Source: Peribacillus sp. ACCC06369 (GTDB lineage Bacteria > Bacillota > Bacilli > Bacillales > DSM-1321). Taken from it: a stretch of DNA of 64,000 bases. Position numbers and translations under genes: made by a program. The notes below the pieces were generated by a model. That model was not told the DNA's origin. It saw only the letters and a list, made by a program, of their open reading frames with translations, and did not search any database. The first letter of the stretch is position 1. Each line of letters starts with the position of its first letter. This document shows positions 26,558-36,148 of the stretch, piece by piece. Where the stretch lies: the NCBI RefSeq assembly GCF_030348945.1, contig NZ_JAUCEN010000002.1, forward strand, positions 4,898,001-4,962,000, read 5' to 3'.

Positions 26558-27733
26558 TTGAACAAGTCAATTTTTGAAGAACACATAAACAGGGAAAATT
26601 CAGGGTCAGCAAAATGGGATAAAAACTCGCTCAAATCATTGTATGGGCGCGAGGATATTCTACCAATGTGGGTTGCCGATATGGACTTCCCATCTCCTGA
26701 GGGCATTCAAAAGGCGTTAATGGAACGCTTGAATCATCCAATTTTCGGCTATACCGTCCCTTCAGAAACGGTTTTCACCGAAATTCAAAGCTGGCTTAGA
26801 GACCGGCACTCCTGGCAAATCGAAAAAGAGTGGATTTCATTCAGCTCTGGCGTCGTTTCAGCGATCGGTACAACGATCCAAGCATTCACGAACCCGGGCG
26901 ATAAAATATTGTTACAATCTCCCGTCTATACTCCATTTTTTGATATGATCAAAAATAATGATCGGGAAGTGGTCAATAGTCCCCTTATCATAGAAAAGGA
27001 TCGCTTTGAGATTGATTTCACGGATTTTGAGGACAAACTGAAAGGCGGAGTGAAACTATTCCTTTTTTGCAGTCCACATAACCCTGGCGGACGCGTTTGG
27101 ACTAAGGACGAACTCTTGCGAATCGGGGAGCTATGTGAAAAATATGATGTAGTCATCGTCAGTGATGAGATACATGCTGACTTATTCCATAAAACTTCGA
27201 GGCATTATCCGATCGGCTCGCTTTCGGAAAAATTAGCGGACATAACCGTTACGTTAATGGCCCCAAGTAAAACATTCAATATTGCCGGCCTTCAAGCTTC
27301 ATTCCTGATCGCCAGTAATGAAAAATTGCAGAAGCAATTGCAAAAGGCCCAAACGAAGCTTGCCTTCCATGGTCTTAACATCTTTGCCTTAACAGCTATG
27401 GAAGCCGCGTATCGAGAGGGCTTGAATTGGCTGGAAGACATGATTGGCTACATTGAGGAGAATATAAAAGTGGCAGAGGAATTCATTGCTGCTGAAATTC
27501 CTTCACTGCATGTCATGCATCCAGAAGCTTCTTACCTATTATGGATTGATTGCCGTGACCTTGGATTGACCGACAAGGAAATTAAGGAACGGCTGATTCA
27601 TCAAGGGAAGCTCGCATTGGAGCCCGGTTCAAAATATGGACCTGGCGGAGAAGGTTTCGTCCGAATGAATCTCGGTTGTTCACGCAGCATGATGATGGAA
27701 GGGCTAAACCGTTTGAAATTGGCTTTTCCATAA
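26558..27733 (+). CDS. patB: Cystathionine beta-lyase / C-S lyase PatB
   Basis: A 391-residue PLP enzyme of the MalY/PatB group that cleaves C-S bonds of cystathionine and cysteine conjugates, releasing the thiol, pyruvate and ammonia. Typical features: ILPMWVADMDFPSPE near the N-terminus, NPGGRVW, VSDEIHADL and the PLP lysine in APSKTFNIAGLQAS. The TTG start has GGTGG about 8 nt upstream, and the alignment with B. subtilis PatB starts there; the GTG codons upstream would place the site inside the gene. Confidence 0.9.
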   Translation: MNKSIFEEHINRENSGSAKWDKNSLKSLYGREDILPMWVADMDFPSPEGIQKALMERLNHPIFGYTVPSETVFTEIQSWLRDRHSWQIEKEWISFSSGVVSAIGTTIQAFTNPGDKILLQSPVYTPFFDMIKNNDREVVNSPLIIEKDRFEIDFTDFEDKLKGGVKLFLFCSPHNPGGRVWTKDELLRIGELCEKYDVVIVSDEIHADLFHKTSRHYPIGSLSEKLADITVTLMAPSKTFNIAGLQASFLIASNEKLQKQLQKAQTKLAFHGLNIFALTAMEAAYREGLNWLEDMIGYIEENIKVAEEFIAAEIPSLHVMHPEASYLLWIDCRDLGLTDKEIKERLIHQGKLALEPGSKYGPGGEGFVRMNLGCSRSMMMEGLNRLKLAFP

Positions 27734-27773
27734 ATAAAAAAGGAACCAGGTTTAGAAACCTGGTTCTTTTTTT
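27734..27773. terminator. Bidirectional terminator between patB and yteA
   Basis: GAACCAGGTT/AACCTGGTTC with a 5-nt loop, A-run left and T7 right, between convergent genes. Confidence 0.92.
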
Positions 27774-28528
27774 CATTCTTTCTCTTCATCTACATAAGGA
27801 TCATGCTCATAACGTGGCAAATCCCCAAACGGGGTTTGAATATTTTCTTCAAAAAGTTCTTCCTTCAATTCTTCATATTGCGAGTTAGGGTAAACGGTTA
27901 TCTCTTTACCGTATATATCCACACCAACGAAATTTTCATAATCTTCGACATATCCGATATTTTCTTCGGACTCGACATACATATCTTCGTAATCATTTGG
28001 TGGATTCACAAAATCGGAAGGCGTTTCAGATGTTCCAAAGCTGGCAACGTCCTGCCATGAATCTTCCGCATCATATGCAACCGATTCGTGCCGGTCATCA
28101 TAATCAAACTTTCCGAATGGGGGTCCCAGCACTTCCTCTTCCACCGGCCGATTGTCCGAAGTTTCTTGTGACGGGGTATGCTCGACACAATAAGTAGTGG
28201 TAGGGATGGCATTCAACCGTTCAAGAGGTATTTCTTTTGAACAAACCTCGCATTTTCCATACTCACCTGCCTCGATGGCAGAAAGCGCTCTTTCAATATC
28301 CCTTATTTCATCCCGATCATGCTCGGTAAGGGCCAAATCCTTTTCCCGTTCATATAACTCGGTTCCCTGATCGCCGGGATGATTATCGTAATTCGATAAC
28401 TCACCTGTCGAATCCTCCATGCTTCTTCTTAAATCGTGGTCGCCTTGATCATTTAATCGCTCTTTCAACTCTTGCTTCGTTTGCTGCAATTGCTGTTGAA
28501 ATTCTTTAAGCTGCTGATTGGATAGCAT
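27773..28528 (-). CDS. yteA: TraR/DksA-type zinc-finger protein, YteA-like
   Basis: A 251-residue protein: an N-terminal coiled coil rich in Gln and Glu (LKEFQQQLQQTKQELKERLN), a DksA/TraR-like finger starting CEVCSKEIPLERL, and a long acidic C-terminal tail containing GPPFG. In B. subtilis YteA is sporulation-associated. The finger reads CxxC ... CxxH, so the fourth ligand is His rather than Cys. The start is the ATG with AAAGGA 8 nt upstream; an ATG three codons earlier lies within that site. A DksA-like effect on RNA polymerase is possible but unproven. Confidence 0.78.
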   Translation of the reverse strand: MLSNQQLKEFQQQLQQTKQELKERLNDQGDHDLRRSMEDSTGELSNYDNHPGDQGTELYEREKDLALTEHDRDEIRDIERALSAIEAGEYGKCEVCSKEIPLERLNAIPTTTYCVEHTPSQETSDNRPVEEEVLGPPFGKFDYDDRHESVAYDAEDSWQDVASFGTSETPSDFVNPPNDYEDMYVESEENIGYVEDYENFVGVDIYGKEITVYPNSQYEELKEELFEENIQTPFGDLPRYEHDPYVDEEKE

Positions 28529-28671
28529 GTGCAACATCCTTTCAAAATCGTTCTTCCCTCTAGTATTTCTCTCTTCCCGCCATTCCATAAAGGTATTTTT
28601 TACCTTAGGAATAATTTAATTCAGATAACAGAAGCTAAATTAGAAATATTTATTTTTAGGAGGGCTTTTAT

Positions 28672-29529
28672 TTGTATTTCTATAAAGAAGATTTAATAAA
28701 TATGATCGTTCCCGATAAGCCTGATCCGAATGCAGCAAAAGTACTTCAGGAAACACTAGGAGGGCAATTCGGTGAAATGCGGACGATGATGCAGTATTCT
28801 TTCCAAAGCGCCAACTTCCGCGGCAAGGCTAAACAATATCGTGATTTAATCCGTGGTGTTTTCTTAGAGGAACTAAGCCATGTTGAACTTGTCCAATCAA
28901 CCATTAACCAGCTGCTAAATGATGCTGGCGGGGATATGCCCGGAAATGCCGGTATCGATGGTGCCCCATTGGATGATGTCATCCGGGGTGGCGCAAACCC
29001 CCATCATTTCATCATCGGTGCGAAAGCTTCCCTCCCCGTCGATGCTGGCGGCAATCCATGGAATGGTTCATGGGTTTATGATCACGGTAATCTTGTGGCG
29101 AACCTTTTGAATAATGTCATGCTTGAATCCACTGGGGTCCTGCAAAAGTCGAGGATTTATGAAATGAGTTCCAATAAAACAATGCGTGAAACATTGGCAT
29201 TTTTAATGGTTCGTGACAATGCCCATCAAAATGCATTTGCCAAAGCATTGGAAACCCTCGGGGTGGACTGGGGGAAAATCTTCCCCGTACCTAATTATGA
29301 TTTGAACAAATATCCTGAATGCCGCAAATATGTGGATTTAGGCTACCATAATGCCCAATTCAATTTCAGGCTGGATCAAACTCAAATCAGCGAAGTTTTC
29401 CAAGGGGAAACACCGAGTCGAAATGGCGGAAAACTTGCTGTTACCGAGCCGCCAAATGGATCCCCGGTCCCAGAAATGCCAGATATGCCAAATGAACACA
29501 GTCCTGGATTGAGTGATTTGAACAATTAA
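28672..29529 (+). CDS. Manganese (non-haem) catalase
   Basis: A 285-residue dimanganese catalase, YdbD-like, that disproportionates hydrogen peroxide. The ligands expected for the di-Mn site are visible: Glu35 (GEMRTMMQY), Glu67 and His70 (EELSHVE), Glu152 (MLESTG) and His185 (DNAHQNAF). The TTG start is supported by AGGAGGG 8 nt upstream. The proline-rich tail (NGSPVPEMPDMPNEHSP) is typical. It is divergent from yteA, which is sporulation-linked, so a role in spores or stationary phase is plausible. No PerR box was found in the 143-nt gap. Confidence 0.92.
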   Translation: MYFYKEDLINMIVPDKPDPNAAKVLQETLGGQFGEMRTMMQYSFQSANFRGKAKQYRDLIRGVFLEELSHVELVQSTINQLLNDAGGDMPGNAGIDGAPLDDVIRGGANPHHFIIGAKASLPVDAGGNPWNGSWVYDHGNLVANLLNNVMLESTGVLQKSRIYEMSSNKTMRETLAFLMVRDNAHQNAFAKALETLGVDWGKIFPVPNYDLNKYPECRKYVDLGYHNAQFNFRLDQTQISEVFQGETPSRNGGKLAVTEPPNGSPVPEMPDMPNEHSPGLSDLNN

Positions 29530-29570
29530 AAAAGAAGGCGGACACATCATTCTGTGTTCGCCTTCTTGTT
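29530..29570. terminator. Bidirectional terminator between Mn-catalase and yvbH
   Basis: A 15-bp stem with one mismatch (AAGAAGGCGGACACA/TGTGTTCGCCTTCTT) flanked by A- and T-rich runs. Confidence 0.88.
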
Positions 29571-30185
29571 TTAATTATTGATATATTTCTCAAAAACATA
29601 GCCAAAATCTTTCACATGGTACTTTTTCCGGCTATCCATCAACCATTCGAAAGCTGCGGAATTAATGTCCTTGAAACTTGCAGCCATTTGGCTTCCTTCA
29701 GTACGAACCTGGTTCAAAGTGGAAGAAGCAAGGTTTACACTTTGCTGTGCATATTGAAGGGCAAATTCATTCTCATGGCAAATTTCCGATATTTTCACGA
29801 GTGTTTTGAACAAATCCTTTAATTCTTCAATGAATTTCTTATGGACATCAATGGAGAAACTCTTTGCACCGATCGAAAATTTAATTTCCACATCCAAATC
29901 AACAGTCCCTGCCGTTTCAAGCGTTACGTTGGAAATATTATACTGGCTGTAGCTATATCTAGTAAGTGTACGCTTTTTGCTTATGGCACTCGTGCCATCC
30001 AAATGTATGAACGCTTGATTCGTGAAACAGTACTCATCGGTTTTCGATTTAATCAGGAAATAAATTTTTTCCTCATCTTCATGCATGATATAATCATCTG
30101 CATCCACCTTGTCATAATCGGCAGGGCTAATCACACTCCCAATATCACTAAGACCAAGGGCATCAGCCGCAATTTTCTTGAACAT
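29571..30185 (-). CDS. yvbH: PH-domain protein YvbH
   Basis: A 204-residue cytoplasmic protein with a bacterial PH-like domain (about 1-125, start MFKKIAADALGLSDIG) and a C-terminal helical oligomerisation segment ending in YHVKDFGYVFEKYINN. The whole sequence tracks B. subtilis YvbH closely. The function is unknown. The ATG at 30185 follows AGGGGG; a longer frame adds six residues without a better site. It is likely co-transcribed with the acetyltransferase gene 39 nt upstream. Confidence 0.85.
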   Translation of the reverse strand: MFKKIAADALGLSDIGSVISPADYDKVDADDYIMHEDEEKIYFLIKSKTDEYCFTNQAFIHLDGTSAISKKRTLTRYSYSQYNISNVTLETAGTVDLDVEIKFSIGAKSFSIDVHKKFIEELKDLFKTLVKISEICHENEFALQYAQQSVNLASSTLNQVRTEGSQMAASFKDINSAAFEWLMDSRKKYHVKDFGYVFEKYINN

Positions 30186-30224
30186 TCCCATTCCCCCTAT
30201 CAAATTTCAGGTAATTACACCCTA

Positions 30225-30701
30225 TCATAAGTATTTCTCCAGTATTATCTCATCTCGGATCGGAATTCCTTCAAAACTGTAAAATGGTATTTCAGGTTTT
30301 ATTTTCCGTGATTCTTCAACTGCATTTTTAACGATTTCCGAAATGACATAACCACGCTTTTGAAAAAACTTCAATGCCTGTAAATTATCGTTCGTTGTAA
30401 TCGCTTTAATAGTATGGCAATTTTTTTCCTTAGCGATATTTTCCATCACATAAAGCAACGATGAGCCCACTCCTTGATTCTCATGCTCACTGTTCAAAGA
30501 AATGATCTGACATACATGGTCGGATAATTTGTATGTTCCCAACCCCGTGATTTTTTCATTCTCGTCCATCACTCCAAAACCCTCAAGTTCCGCATAATGA
30601 AACAAGCCTCTTGAAAAAACGACTTGAGTCGTCTCCCAGTGCTGAATGAAAAAACTCTTGACCGTATCTGTCGCAATCATTCTTTTCGCTACGATTTGCA
30701 T
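30225..30701 (-). CDS. GNAT N-acetyltransferase
   Basis: A 158-residue single-domain GNAT protein. Acetyl-CoA motif A is seen at ENQGVGSSLL, preceded by the strand IISLNSEH and followed by NDNLQALKFFQKRGY. It resembles B. subtilis YvbK, which also lies near yvbH, but the acceptor is unknown. It probably heads a yvbK-yvbH transcript. Confidence 0.8.
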   Translation of the reverse strand: MQIVAKRMIATDTVKSFFIQHWETTQVVFSRGLFHYAELEGFGVMDENEKITGLGTYKLSDHVCQIISLNSEHENQGVGSSLLYVMENIAKEKNCHTIKAITTNDNLQALKFFQKRGYVISEIVKNAVEESRKIKPEIPFYSFEGIPIRDEIILEKYL

Positions 30702-30854
30702 AACTATTTACGCCCCCAAAATTTCTCTCTCTCTGCTTATAGTATAAAATGCTTATGCTGATAAGGGAACATTTTATTCTTCATCCAGGTCCTTTACAAC
30801 CTTCTAACAAAACATAATACCATTCATATTCAGATAATCAATAATCATGGAATA

Positions 30855-30892
30855 AAAAAACGGCAGGACCTCTCGCGATGCACCCGCCTCTT
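30855..30892 (-). terminator. Possible terminator of the 74-residue membrane protein gene
   Basis: On the minus strand GGCGGG pairs with CCTGCC (one G-U pair) and is followed by T7. Confidence 0.5.
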
Positions 30893-30898
30893 CCGGGA

Positions 30899-31123
30899 TC
30901 AAGTAATGGTATCATCCTTTATACGCCGGTTCCTTTTAGTGACTTCATCTTCAAATTGCTTGGTTTTCATTTCTTCCTTCTTTGAATATCTTATAATTGC
31001 CCTCATCGTAAAAACCGCTGCAACCAAAAAGATGAAGCAAGTTATGCCAGCCGAGATATATTCAGTCTTGTCTTCTGGAAAGTAAAGAAACAAACCTAGT
31101 AAAGTATGATTGAGAAAGTCCAT
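30899..31123 (-). CDS. Small hypothetical membrane protein
   Basis: A 74-residue frame with one or two hydrophobic helices (about 5-17 and 26-46: ISAGITCFIFLVAAVFTMRA) and a charged C-terminal tail (KKEEMKTKQFEDEVTKRNRR). The start with AGGAAGG 9 nt upstream is preferred over the longer frame. No family is recognised. It may be a sporulation-type small membrane protein, which is speculation. Confidence 0.6.
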   Translation of the reverse strand: MDFLNHTLLGLFLYFPEDKTEYISAGITCFIFLVAAVFTMRAIIRYSKKEEMKTKQFEDEVTKRNRRIKDDTIT

Positions 31124-31217
31124 CCGATACATCCTTCCTGATAGGGAATTAAACTGCATTATCCCATTATATCAATTACCAGAACAATCCACTAGTGGGC
31201 CTTATCCACTAAAACCT

Positions 31218-31246
31218 AAAAAAAACGAGAGGCCATTAGCCCCTCG
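31218..31246 (-). terminator. Terminator of ppiB
   Basis: CGAGgGGC and GCcTCTCG pair with one mismatch around a 5-nt loop, with T8 on the minus strand. Confidence 0.75.
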
Positions 31247-31258
31247 CTTCCCTTTAAT

Positions 31259-31849
31259 TTATAAAATGGTGATCCCTTTAATGACCACATCCACTGCTGG
31301 TTTATCTCCCGCAACTGTCTCTACGTTAGCAATCGTATCAACAACGTCCATGCCTTCAACCACTTGACCAAAAACAGAGTGTTTATGATCCAACCATGGT
31401 GTGCCACCTTGTTCCATATAAGCGCTGATGATTTCTTCCGGATAACCGGCTTGCTTCATTTGCTCACCCATTCTGCTGTCTACATGCTGGGCTTGTACGA
31501 CGAAGAATTGGCTGCCGTTTGTTCCCGGGCCTGCATTTGCCATGGAAAGAGCTCCACGCAAATTGAATAATTGCATAGAGAACTCATCCTCGAATGGAGT
31601 TCCCCAGATACTTTCTCCACCCATTCCAGTTCCTGTCGGATCTCCGCCTTGAAGCATGAAATCCTTGATGACACGGTGGAAGATGATTCCTTCGTAGTAG
31701 CCGTTTTCAGCATGGGTCAAGAAATTTTCCACTGTCTTCGGAGCCAGCTCAGGGAATAGTTTAATTTTAATATCGCCCATCGTCGTTTGCATGATGACCG
31801 CTTTTTCATTTTCCAAAACTTCACTTGTTAATTGTGGAAAGTTTGTCAT
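31259..31849 (-). CDS. ppiB: Peptidyl-prolyl cis-trans isomerase, cyclophilin type
   Basis: A 196-residue cyclophilin. Catalytic and binding residues are in [19 protein letters not shown] and NGSQFFVV. It is longer than B. subtilis PpiB (143) by an N-terminal extension of about 20 residues and an insertion of about 26 residues after QFFVVQAQ ([17 protein letters not shown], then [10 protein letters not shown]). There is no signal peptide, so it acts in the cytoplasm. The insertion is seen in a subset of Firmicute cyclophilins and does not touch the active site. Confidence 0.93.
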   Translation of the reverse strand: MTNFPQLTSEVLENEKAVIMQTTMGDIKIKLFPELAPKTVENFLTHAENGYYEGIIFHRVIKDFMLQGGDPTGTGMGGESIWGTPFEDEFSMQLFNLRGALSMANAGPGTNGSQFFVVQAQHVDSRMGEQMKQAGYPEEIISAYMEQGGTPWLDHKHSVFGQVVEGMDVVDTIANVETVAGDKPAVDVVIKGITIL

Positions 31850-32027
31850 TGTACATACCCTCTTTCTGTTTTAAATAAAATGGCCTTAACTGCCATTTTC
31901 CATCTTCATTTGTACACTTTACACGATTTTCGTGAAAAAAGCATCTTTGCGAAGTTGAACAAAATCGCTGTAAAAAATCGTTGTTCTTATGTATCATGAA
32001 GGAAGTTAAAAGAAGGGTGGTAGGGAA

Positions 32028-32414
32028 ATGTCAGAACAGGATTTTAAAATCGGCGATAAGGTTACCGCCATATATAAAACTGGAAAATACATCGGGGAAA
32101 TTACCGATATCAGACCTGCTGCATATCTTGTTAAAGTGTTGGCTGTCTTAAAGCATCCCATGCAGGGAGATCTTCATAACCCGAAGCAAACGGAAGTGTC
32201 CATGTTCCATCAGCGGCGCGCTCTTGCATTCCGGGAGCAAACCAATGTACCGAAGAATATGGTAAGGATCTTTGAAGAGGAGATTCCTGAGTATAAGGAG
32301 TCCTTAAGAGAAGCTGTCGAGAAAATGAAACGCACCTTAAGCGAAGCACACACAGAGTGGAATGATAAAAGCTTACAGTTGCTTGAGGATTTAGCGGCGG
32401 ACTATTTCAAATAA
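32028..32414 (+). CDS. kapB: Kinase-associated protein KapB
   Basis: A 128-residue protein matching KapB, an accessory of the KinB sporulation kinase pathway in B. subtilis. Diagnostic stretches are YKTGKYIGEITDIRP, MQGDLHNPKQ and EIPEYKESLREA. It has no lipobox cysteine near the N-terminus, so despite the historical lipoprotein name it looks cytoplasmic. GGGTGG precedes the ATG. It is convergent with kapD. Confidence 0.9.
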   Translation: MSEQDFKIGDKVTAIYKTGKYIGEITDIRPAAYLVKVLAVLKHPMQGDLHNPKQTEVSMFHQRRALAFREQTNVPKNMVRIFEEEIPEYKESLREAVEKMKRTLSEAHTEWNDKSLQLLEDLAADYFK

Positions 32415-32420
32415 AGCATG

Positions 32421-32458
32421 ATAAAAGCCAAATCAGTAGTAGATGATTTGGCTTTTAT
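32421..32458. terminator. Bidirectional terminator between kapB and kapD
   Basis: A 15-bp perfect inverted repeat ATAAAAGCCAAATCA/TGATTTGGCTTTTAT with an 8-nt loop; its right arm includes the kapD stop codon. Confidence 0.88.
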
Positions 32459-33078
32459 AACGCTAAATGATTCAAAACCTTTGATAAATCAATGCGCTCG
32501 CCAATTGTCGTCGGTTCATGATTTTGCATATAACTTTTATCTTTCTCTACTAACTTAAAGATATTATATGTCGTGATTGCATCATCCAGCGCCCTGTGAT
32601 GCTTGCCTGTCCCTTCTTTGCCATAGGCCTGTACAGCCTTCCAAAGTCCGGTTTGGTTTTGATCTCCGAAAAAGCGTTTATACTCCATGCAAAGATCCGT
32701 TTGTTTCCCTGAAAAAGGGAAATCAAGTCCTGATTTCTGACAGTTCTGGCGAAGTACCTTCATGTCCATATTTCCCCAGGTCACAATCGTCGTCGGGTGC
32801 TGCTCATCAATTTTCTTCAATAAAGAAACCAACTCTTCAAATGAAATCCCACGGTCCACCTGATCTTGGGTAATGTTCAAGAACTTCTTGCATCTTCCCG
32901 TTAGGACTGGAAATTTCAATGGGTTAACAAAAGATGAGTATTGTTCCTGAATACTCTCATTAATGACTGTGACTAAACCAACCTCAATGATTTCTGGATA
33001 AAATCCTGATGGATTGGCTTTTCCTTCCGGCATCGTAAATTCAAAATCAATGAATACATATTGCTGTTGTTCCTCCAT
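32455..33078 (-). CDS. kapD: DEDDh exonuclease-like sporulation inhibitor KapD
   Basis: A 207-residue RNase T/DnaQ-type exonuclease. Active-site motifs are FIDFEFTMPEG (Asp-Glu), NMDMKVLRQNC and HHRALDDA (His-Asp). In B. subtilis KapD inhibits the KinA/KinB route into sporulation. The ATG with GGGGG 8 nt upstream is chosen; the longer frame begins inside the leader. Here kapB and kapD are convergent with one terminator, so they are not co-transcribed. Confidence 0.88.
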   Translation of the reverse strand: MEEQQQYVFIDFEFTMPEGKANPSGFYPEIIEVGLVTVINESIQEQYSSFVNPLKFPVLTGRCKKFLNITQDQVDRGISFEELVSLLKKIDEQHPTTIVTWGNMDMKVLRQNCQKSGLDFPFSGKQTDLCMEYKRFFGDQNQTGLWKAVQAYGKEGTGKHHRALDDAITTYNIFKLVEKDKSYMQNHEPTTIGERIDLSKVLNHLAL

Positions 33079-33363
33079 TTTTATGACCCCCTTCTTTTTC
33101 ATGACATCACGTATAAACAAAAATTGGATTTAATTTTCTCATGAGAATATTATAACAGAAGATTTAGAAAGTTTTTAATTGGATCGTAATACACCATTCA
33201 GATAGGAATTTTGCCGTCATACCTAATTTACCCAAAACTCTTTATTGTCTACCTTAATTGGATTATGATGGATGGATGAATGAACCAAAAGTACCATTCT
33301 TTCTTTCATCCAGTCATTTTTCCCTAGAACATACTAAAAATATATTAGTTAGGAAGTTGATCT

Positions 33364-35223
33364 ATGCGCAAGTGCCTTGGTTATATCACGATTTCCCTCT
33401 TAGTTCCCGTATTGATCCTTTTCATTTTCCTTTCCTATCAGGAATGGTCCTTAGCGCAATCTCCCTATCATGTACTTGACGAGCGAATTCCCATTGATTC
33501 GGTAGAACTGTCTCAGACCAGTTACATGAAGGCTGCAAATGGAAAGGTCATCAGTGAAATTTCCACTGGTGAAAAAAGGACCTACCTAAAACTTGAAGAC
33601 ATCCCCCTTTTCCTGGAAAACCTGTTCATCGTTACAGAGGATCAGAAATTTTATGATCATGCAGGCGTTGACCTATCCGGCATAAGCAGGGCGCTTCTTA
33701 TCAATTCACAAAATAAAACAATCGAACAAGGCGGCAGTACCATTACCCAGCAACTGGCCAGGAATGCTTACCTTTCACATGATAGGACGTATAACCGAAA
33801 ACTTAGTGAAATCCTTTACGCCTATCAGTTAGAGCGAAAAAAATCAAAACCGGAAATCATGGAGCTATATTTGAATGCCATATATTTCAGTAATGGAGCC
33901 TATGGAATTGAAGCTGCCTCCCAGTATTATTTCAGTAAACCGACTGGGGAGTTGTCCAAAGCGGAACTTGCCTTCCTTGCAGCGATCCCTAATAATCCCG
34001 AAAACTACAATCCTCTTAAACATTTTGATGAGACGAAAAAGAGGCAGGAGAGATTACTGAAACAAATGGTAGCCGAAGGTGATTTAGAACAGACCGAGTA
34101 TGAAAAACTCATCAAAACTACGATTAAATTAGACTTGTCCACCTCGGTCGACTTATATCCCGATTACGTGACGTATGTTCATCAGGAATTGAAAAACCTG
34201 GTGGCATCCTCTGAAGGTCTCACCAAATCTCTGCAAAGTCCTGATGTCGATATACGTCAGCAGGCGGAAGTAGAACTGAATAAAAAGGTCGAAAAGCTTT
34301 TGAATTCCGGTGTAACCATCCATACCGCACTCGATACCAAGCTGCAAACCCAGTCCAAGACTGCTGTACAATCAAAAATCGGTGTCAATGATATCGAAGG
34401 AGCTTTAGTGGTTATACAGCATCATACGCACGAGCTTGTCTCTTTGATTGGGGGAAAGGATTATAAAAAAAATTCTTTCAATCGGGCATACCAAAGTTAT
34501 AGGCAGCCAGGTTCAGCCATAAAGCCACTTCTCGATTATGCTCCCTATATTGAAGAAACGGGTGCTGACATCAATCAGCTTGTAAGTGGAGCGAGCTATT
34601 GCAGCAATAGCTATTGCCCAAAGAATTATAGCGGTGACAGTTATGGGATGGTCACACTAAGGACAGCCTTCGCTCAATCCTATAATACACCCGCCATAAG
34701 GCTTTTTGAAAAGACGGGTATGGAGACTAGTTTCAAGTACCTGGAAGCTTTCGACTTTAAAAAAGTGAGCAAAAAAGACCACCATACGAGTTCGGCCATA
34801 GGCGGGTTCGAATATGGCATGAGTCCCCTTGAACTGACAAATGCCTATACTTCCTTCAATGACGGAAACTATCAGCCAGCGCGGGCCATTATTAAAATCA
34901 CTGATCAAAAAGGTGAAGTCCTTTATAAATGGAACGACAACTCCAAGGAGATATGGAACAAAAGCACCGTAGCCAAGATGCGGCAACTTCTCCATGAAAC
35001 AACGCTTTCCGGGACAGCCCGCAAAGCCTACTTTCCCACAGATTATATCGGCGGGAAAACCGGTACGACCAATGATGTGAAAGACATGTGGTTTGTCGGC
35101 CTGACAGCAAACTATACAACAGGCGTTTGGATTGGGAGGGACAAGCCATCCAATCTGCAATCCATTTATTCACATACACCCCATGTACTGATTTGGAAAG
35201 ATATCAGCCAGACTGCCGAGTGA
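33364..35223 (+). CDS. pbpD: Class A penicillin-binding protein 4
   Basis: A 619-residue bifunctional peptidoglycan synthase. A membrane anchor spans about 5-25. The GT51 glycosyltransferase domain has EDQKFYDHAGVD (catalytic Glu92) and QGGSTITQQLARN (122-134). The transpeptidase has Ser384 in GSAIK, SYN at 439-441 and KTGT at 565-568. The outward-facing product polymerises and cross-links glycan strands. Synteny (kapD-pbpD-yufK-mrp) fits B. subtilis pbpD. The ATG has a weak upstream AGGAAG site. A strong terminator follows. Confidence 0.93.
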   Translation: MRKCLGYITISLLVPVLILFIFLSYQEWSLAQSPYHVLDERIPIDSVELSQTSYMKAANGKVISEISTGEKRTYLKLEDIPLFLENLFIVTEDQKFYDHAGVDLSGISRALLINSQNKTIEQGGSTITQQLARNAYLSHDRTYNRKLSEILYAYQLERKKSKPEIMELYLNAIYFSNGAYGIEAASQYYFSKPTGELSKAELAFLAAIPNNPENYNPLKHFDETKKRQERLLKQMVAEGDLEQTEYEKLIKTTIKLDLSTSVDLYPDYVTYVHQELKNLVASSEGLTKSLQSPDVDIRQQAEVELNKKVEKLLNSGVTIHTALDTKLQTQSKTAVQSKIGVNDIEGALVVIQHHTHELVSLIGGKDYKKNSFNRAYQSYRQPGSAIKPLLDYAPYIEETGADINQLVSGASYCSNSYCPKNYSGDSYGMVTLRTAFAQSYNTPAIRLFEKTGMETSFKYLEAFDFKKVSKKDHHTSSAIGGFEYGMSPLELTNAYTSFNDGNYQPARAIIKITDQKGEVLYKWNDNSKEIWNKSTVAKMRQLLHETTLSGTARKAYFPTDYIGGKTGTTNDVKDMWFVGLTANYTTGVWIGRDKPSNLQSIYSHTPHVLIWKDISQTAE

Positions 35224-35260
35224 AAAAAAGAAGGTGCCATGATGGCACCTTCTTTTTTTT
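35224..35260. terminator. Bidirectional terminator between pbpD and yufK
   Basis: A 10-bp stem AGAAGGTGCC/GGCACCTTCT with A7 left and T8 right. Confidence 0.93.
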
Positions 35261-35818
35261 CTATATGGGAAGACTTGCAATAACGCTGTTATAAAGCTTC
35301 AATCCCGCATAAGCGACTATTGAAATCAAGGCAGCCCAAACGAAGATTGGAAAGAAAACCAATCCGACAAGCCTGGACAAATTCAGGCTCGGGCTTAACT
35401 TATTGACAAAATAAATTAAGGCCACGACATTCGTTGCGATAAAGATAGAACCAAGCCCGATGATGAATTGGACACTGAACAATGAACAGGCACCGCCAAT
35501 GACATAAATGACAGACCCCCTTCTTACACTGTTCAGTGCTTTACCTTCCGAATCTTTGGAAAAGAATAATAAGGACAGCTCCAATATAGTATCGGAAATC
35601 AACTTCAATGCGGCAAAAACCATAAAGAATAATAGCAGCAATACGATCAGCAGCGCCAGCTTAATGCCCGCTTCAGAAAAAAACTCCAGCATCCCTTGGT
35701 AGATTCCCAAATTCCCAAATAACTTGAGCATCTGCATTTCCCCATAAATGGCAAAGGAGAGGCTGAACAATAGGATTGAAATGATTGGAAGGTAGCTAAG
35801 TAAATATGTGTTTTTCAT
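35261..35818 (-). CDS. yufK: DUF5366 membrane protein YufK
   Basis: A 185-residue polytopic membrane protein with about five hydrophobic segments and no catalytic motifs. The length equals B. subtilis YufK and the position next to pbpD and mrp is conserved. The ATG has GGAG 6 nt upstream; an upstream in-frame ATG is less well placed. The function is unknown; conserved proximity to mrp suggests, but does not show, an envelope role. Confidence 0.82.
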   Translation of the reverse strand: MKNTYLLSYLPIISILLFSLSFAIYGEMQMLKLFGNLGIYQGMLEFFSEAGIKLALLIVLLLLFFMVFAALKLISDTILELSLLFFSKDSEGKALNSVRRGSVIYVIGGACSLFSVQFIIGLGSIFIATNVVALIYFVNKLSPSLNLSRLVGLVFFPIFVWAALISIVAYAGLKLYNSVIASLPI

Positions 35819-36148
35819 GATTTCTCCATCCATGTATCTTTTATCCTATATTATGCTAGATAATCCACCATTTCACAATGGATACTCTACTAATTCACCC
35901 TTGAAAAACTTTTAAATTAAATTTTTCAGGTCGATTTCCTCTCCTTTTCTACCTATATATAAAACTCCATTTTAGTCGGCCTTCACTGTTTTTAAAGCCA
36001 TGCAAACCCACAAAAATTGCGTTATACTTTTAAGCGAGACAAGTATTCGATAAAAAAATTCATAATCAACGAAGATTTCCTAACGTCTAGGATTGCGTGA
36101 AAAAAGCATAATAAGACGAATGACTTCGTTTTAAAAAGGGGGGAGTTT
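35819..36148. other. Promoter-bearing gap between yufK and mrpA
   Basis: 330 nt, AT-rich. A TATACT hexamer near 36025 with a poor -35 is the best promoter guess for mrp. A GGGGGGAG site precedes the mrpA ATG. I see no riboswitch-like hairpin or small gene. Confidence 0.4.

Noticed and set aside
28589..28671. PerR box before the Mn-catalase gene
   Set aside because: AT-rich sequence gives partial matches only; none fits the inverted repeat well.
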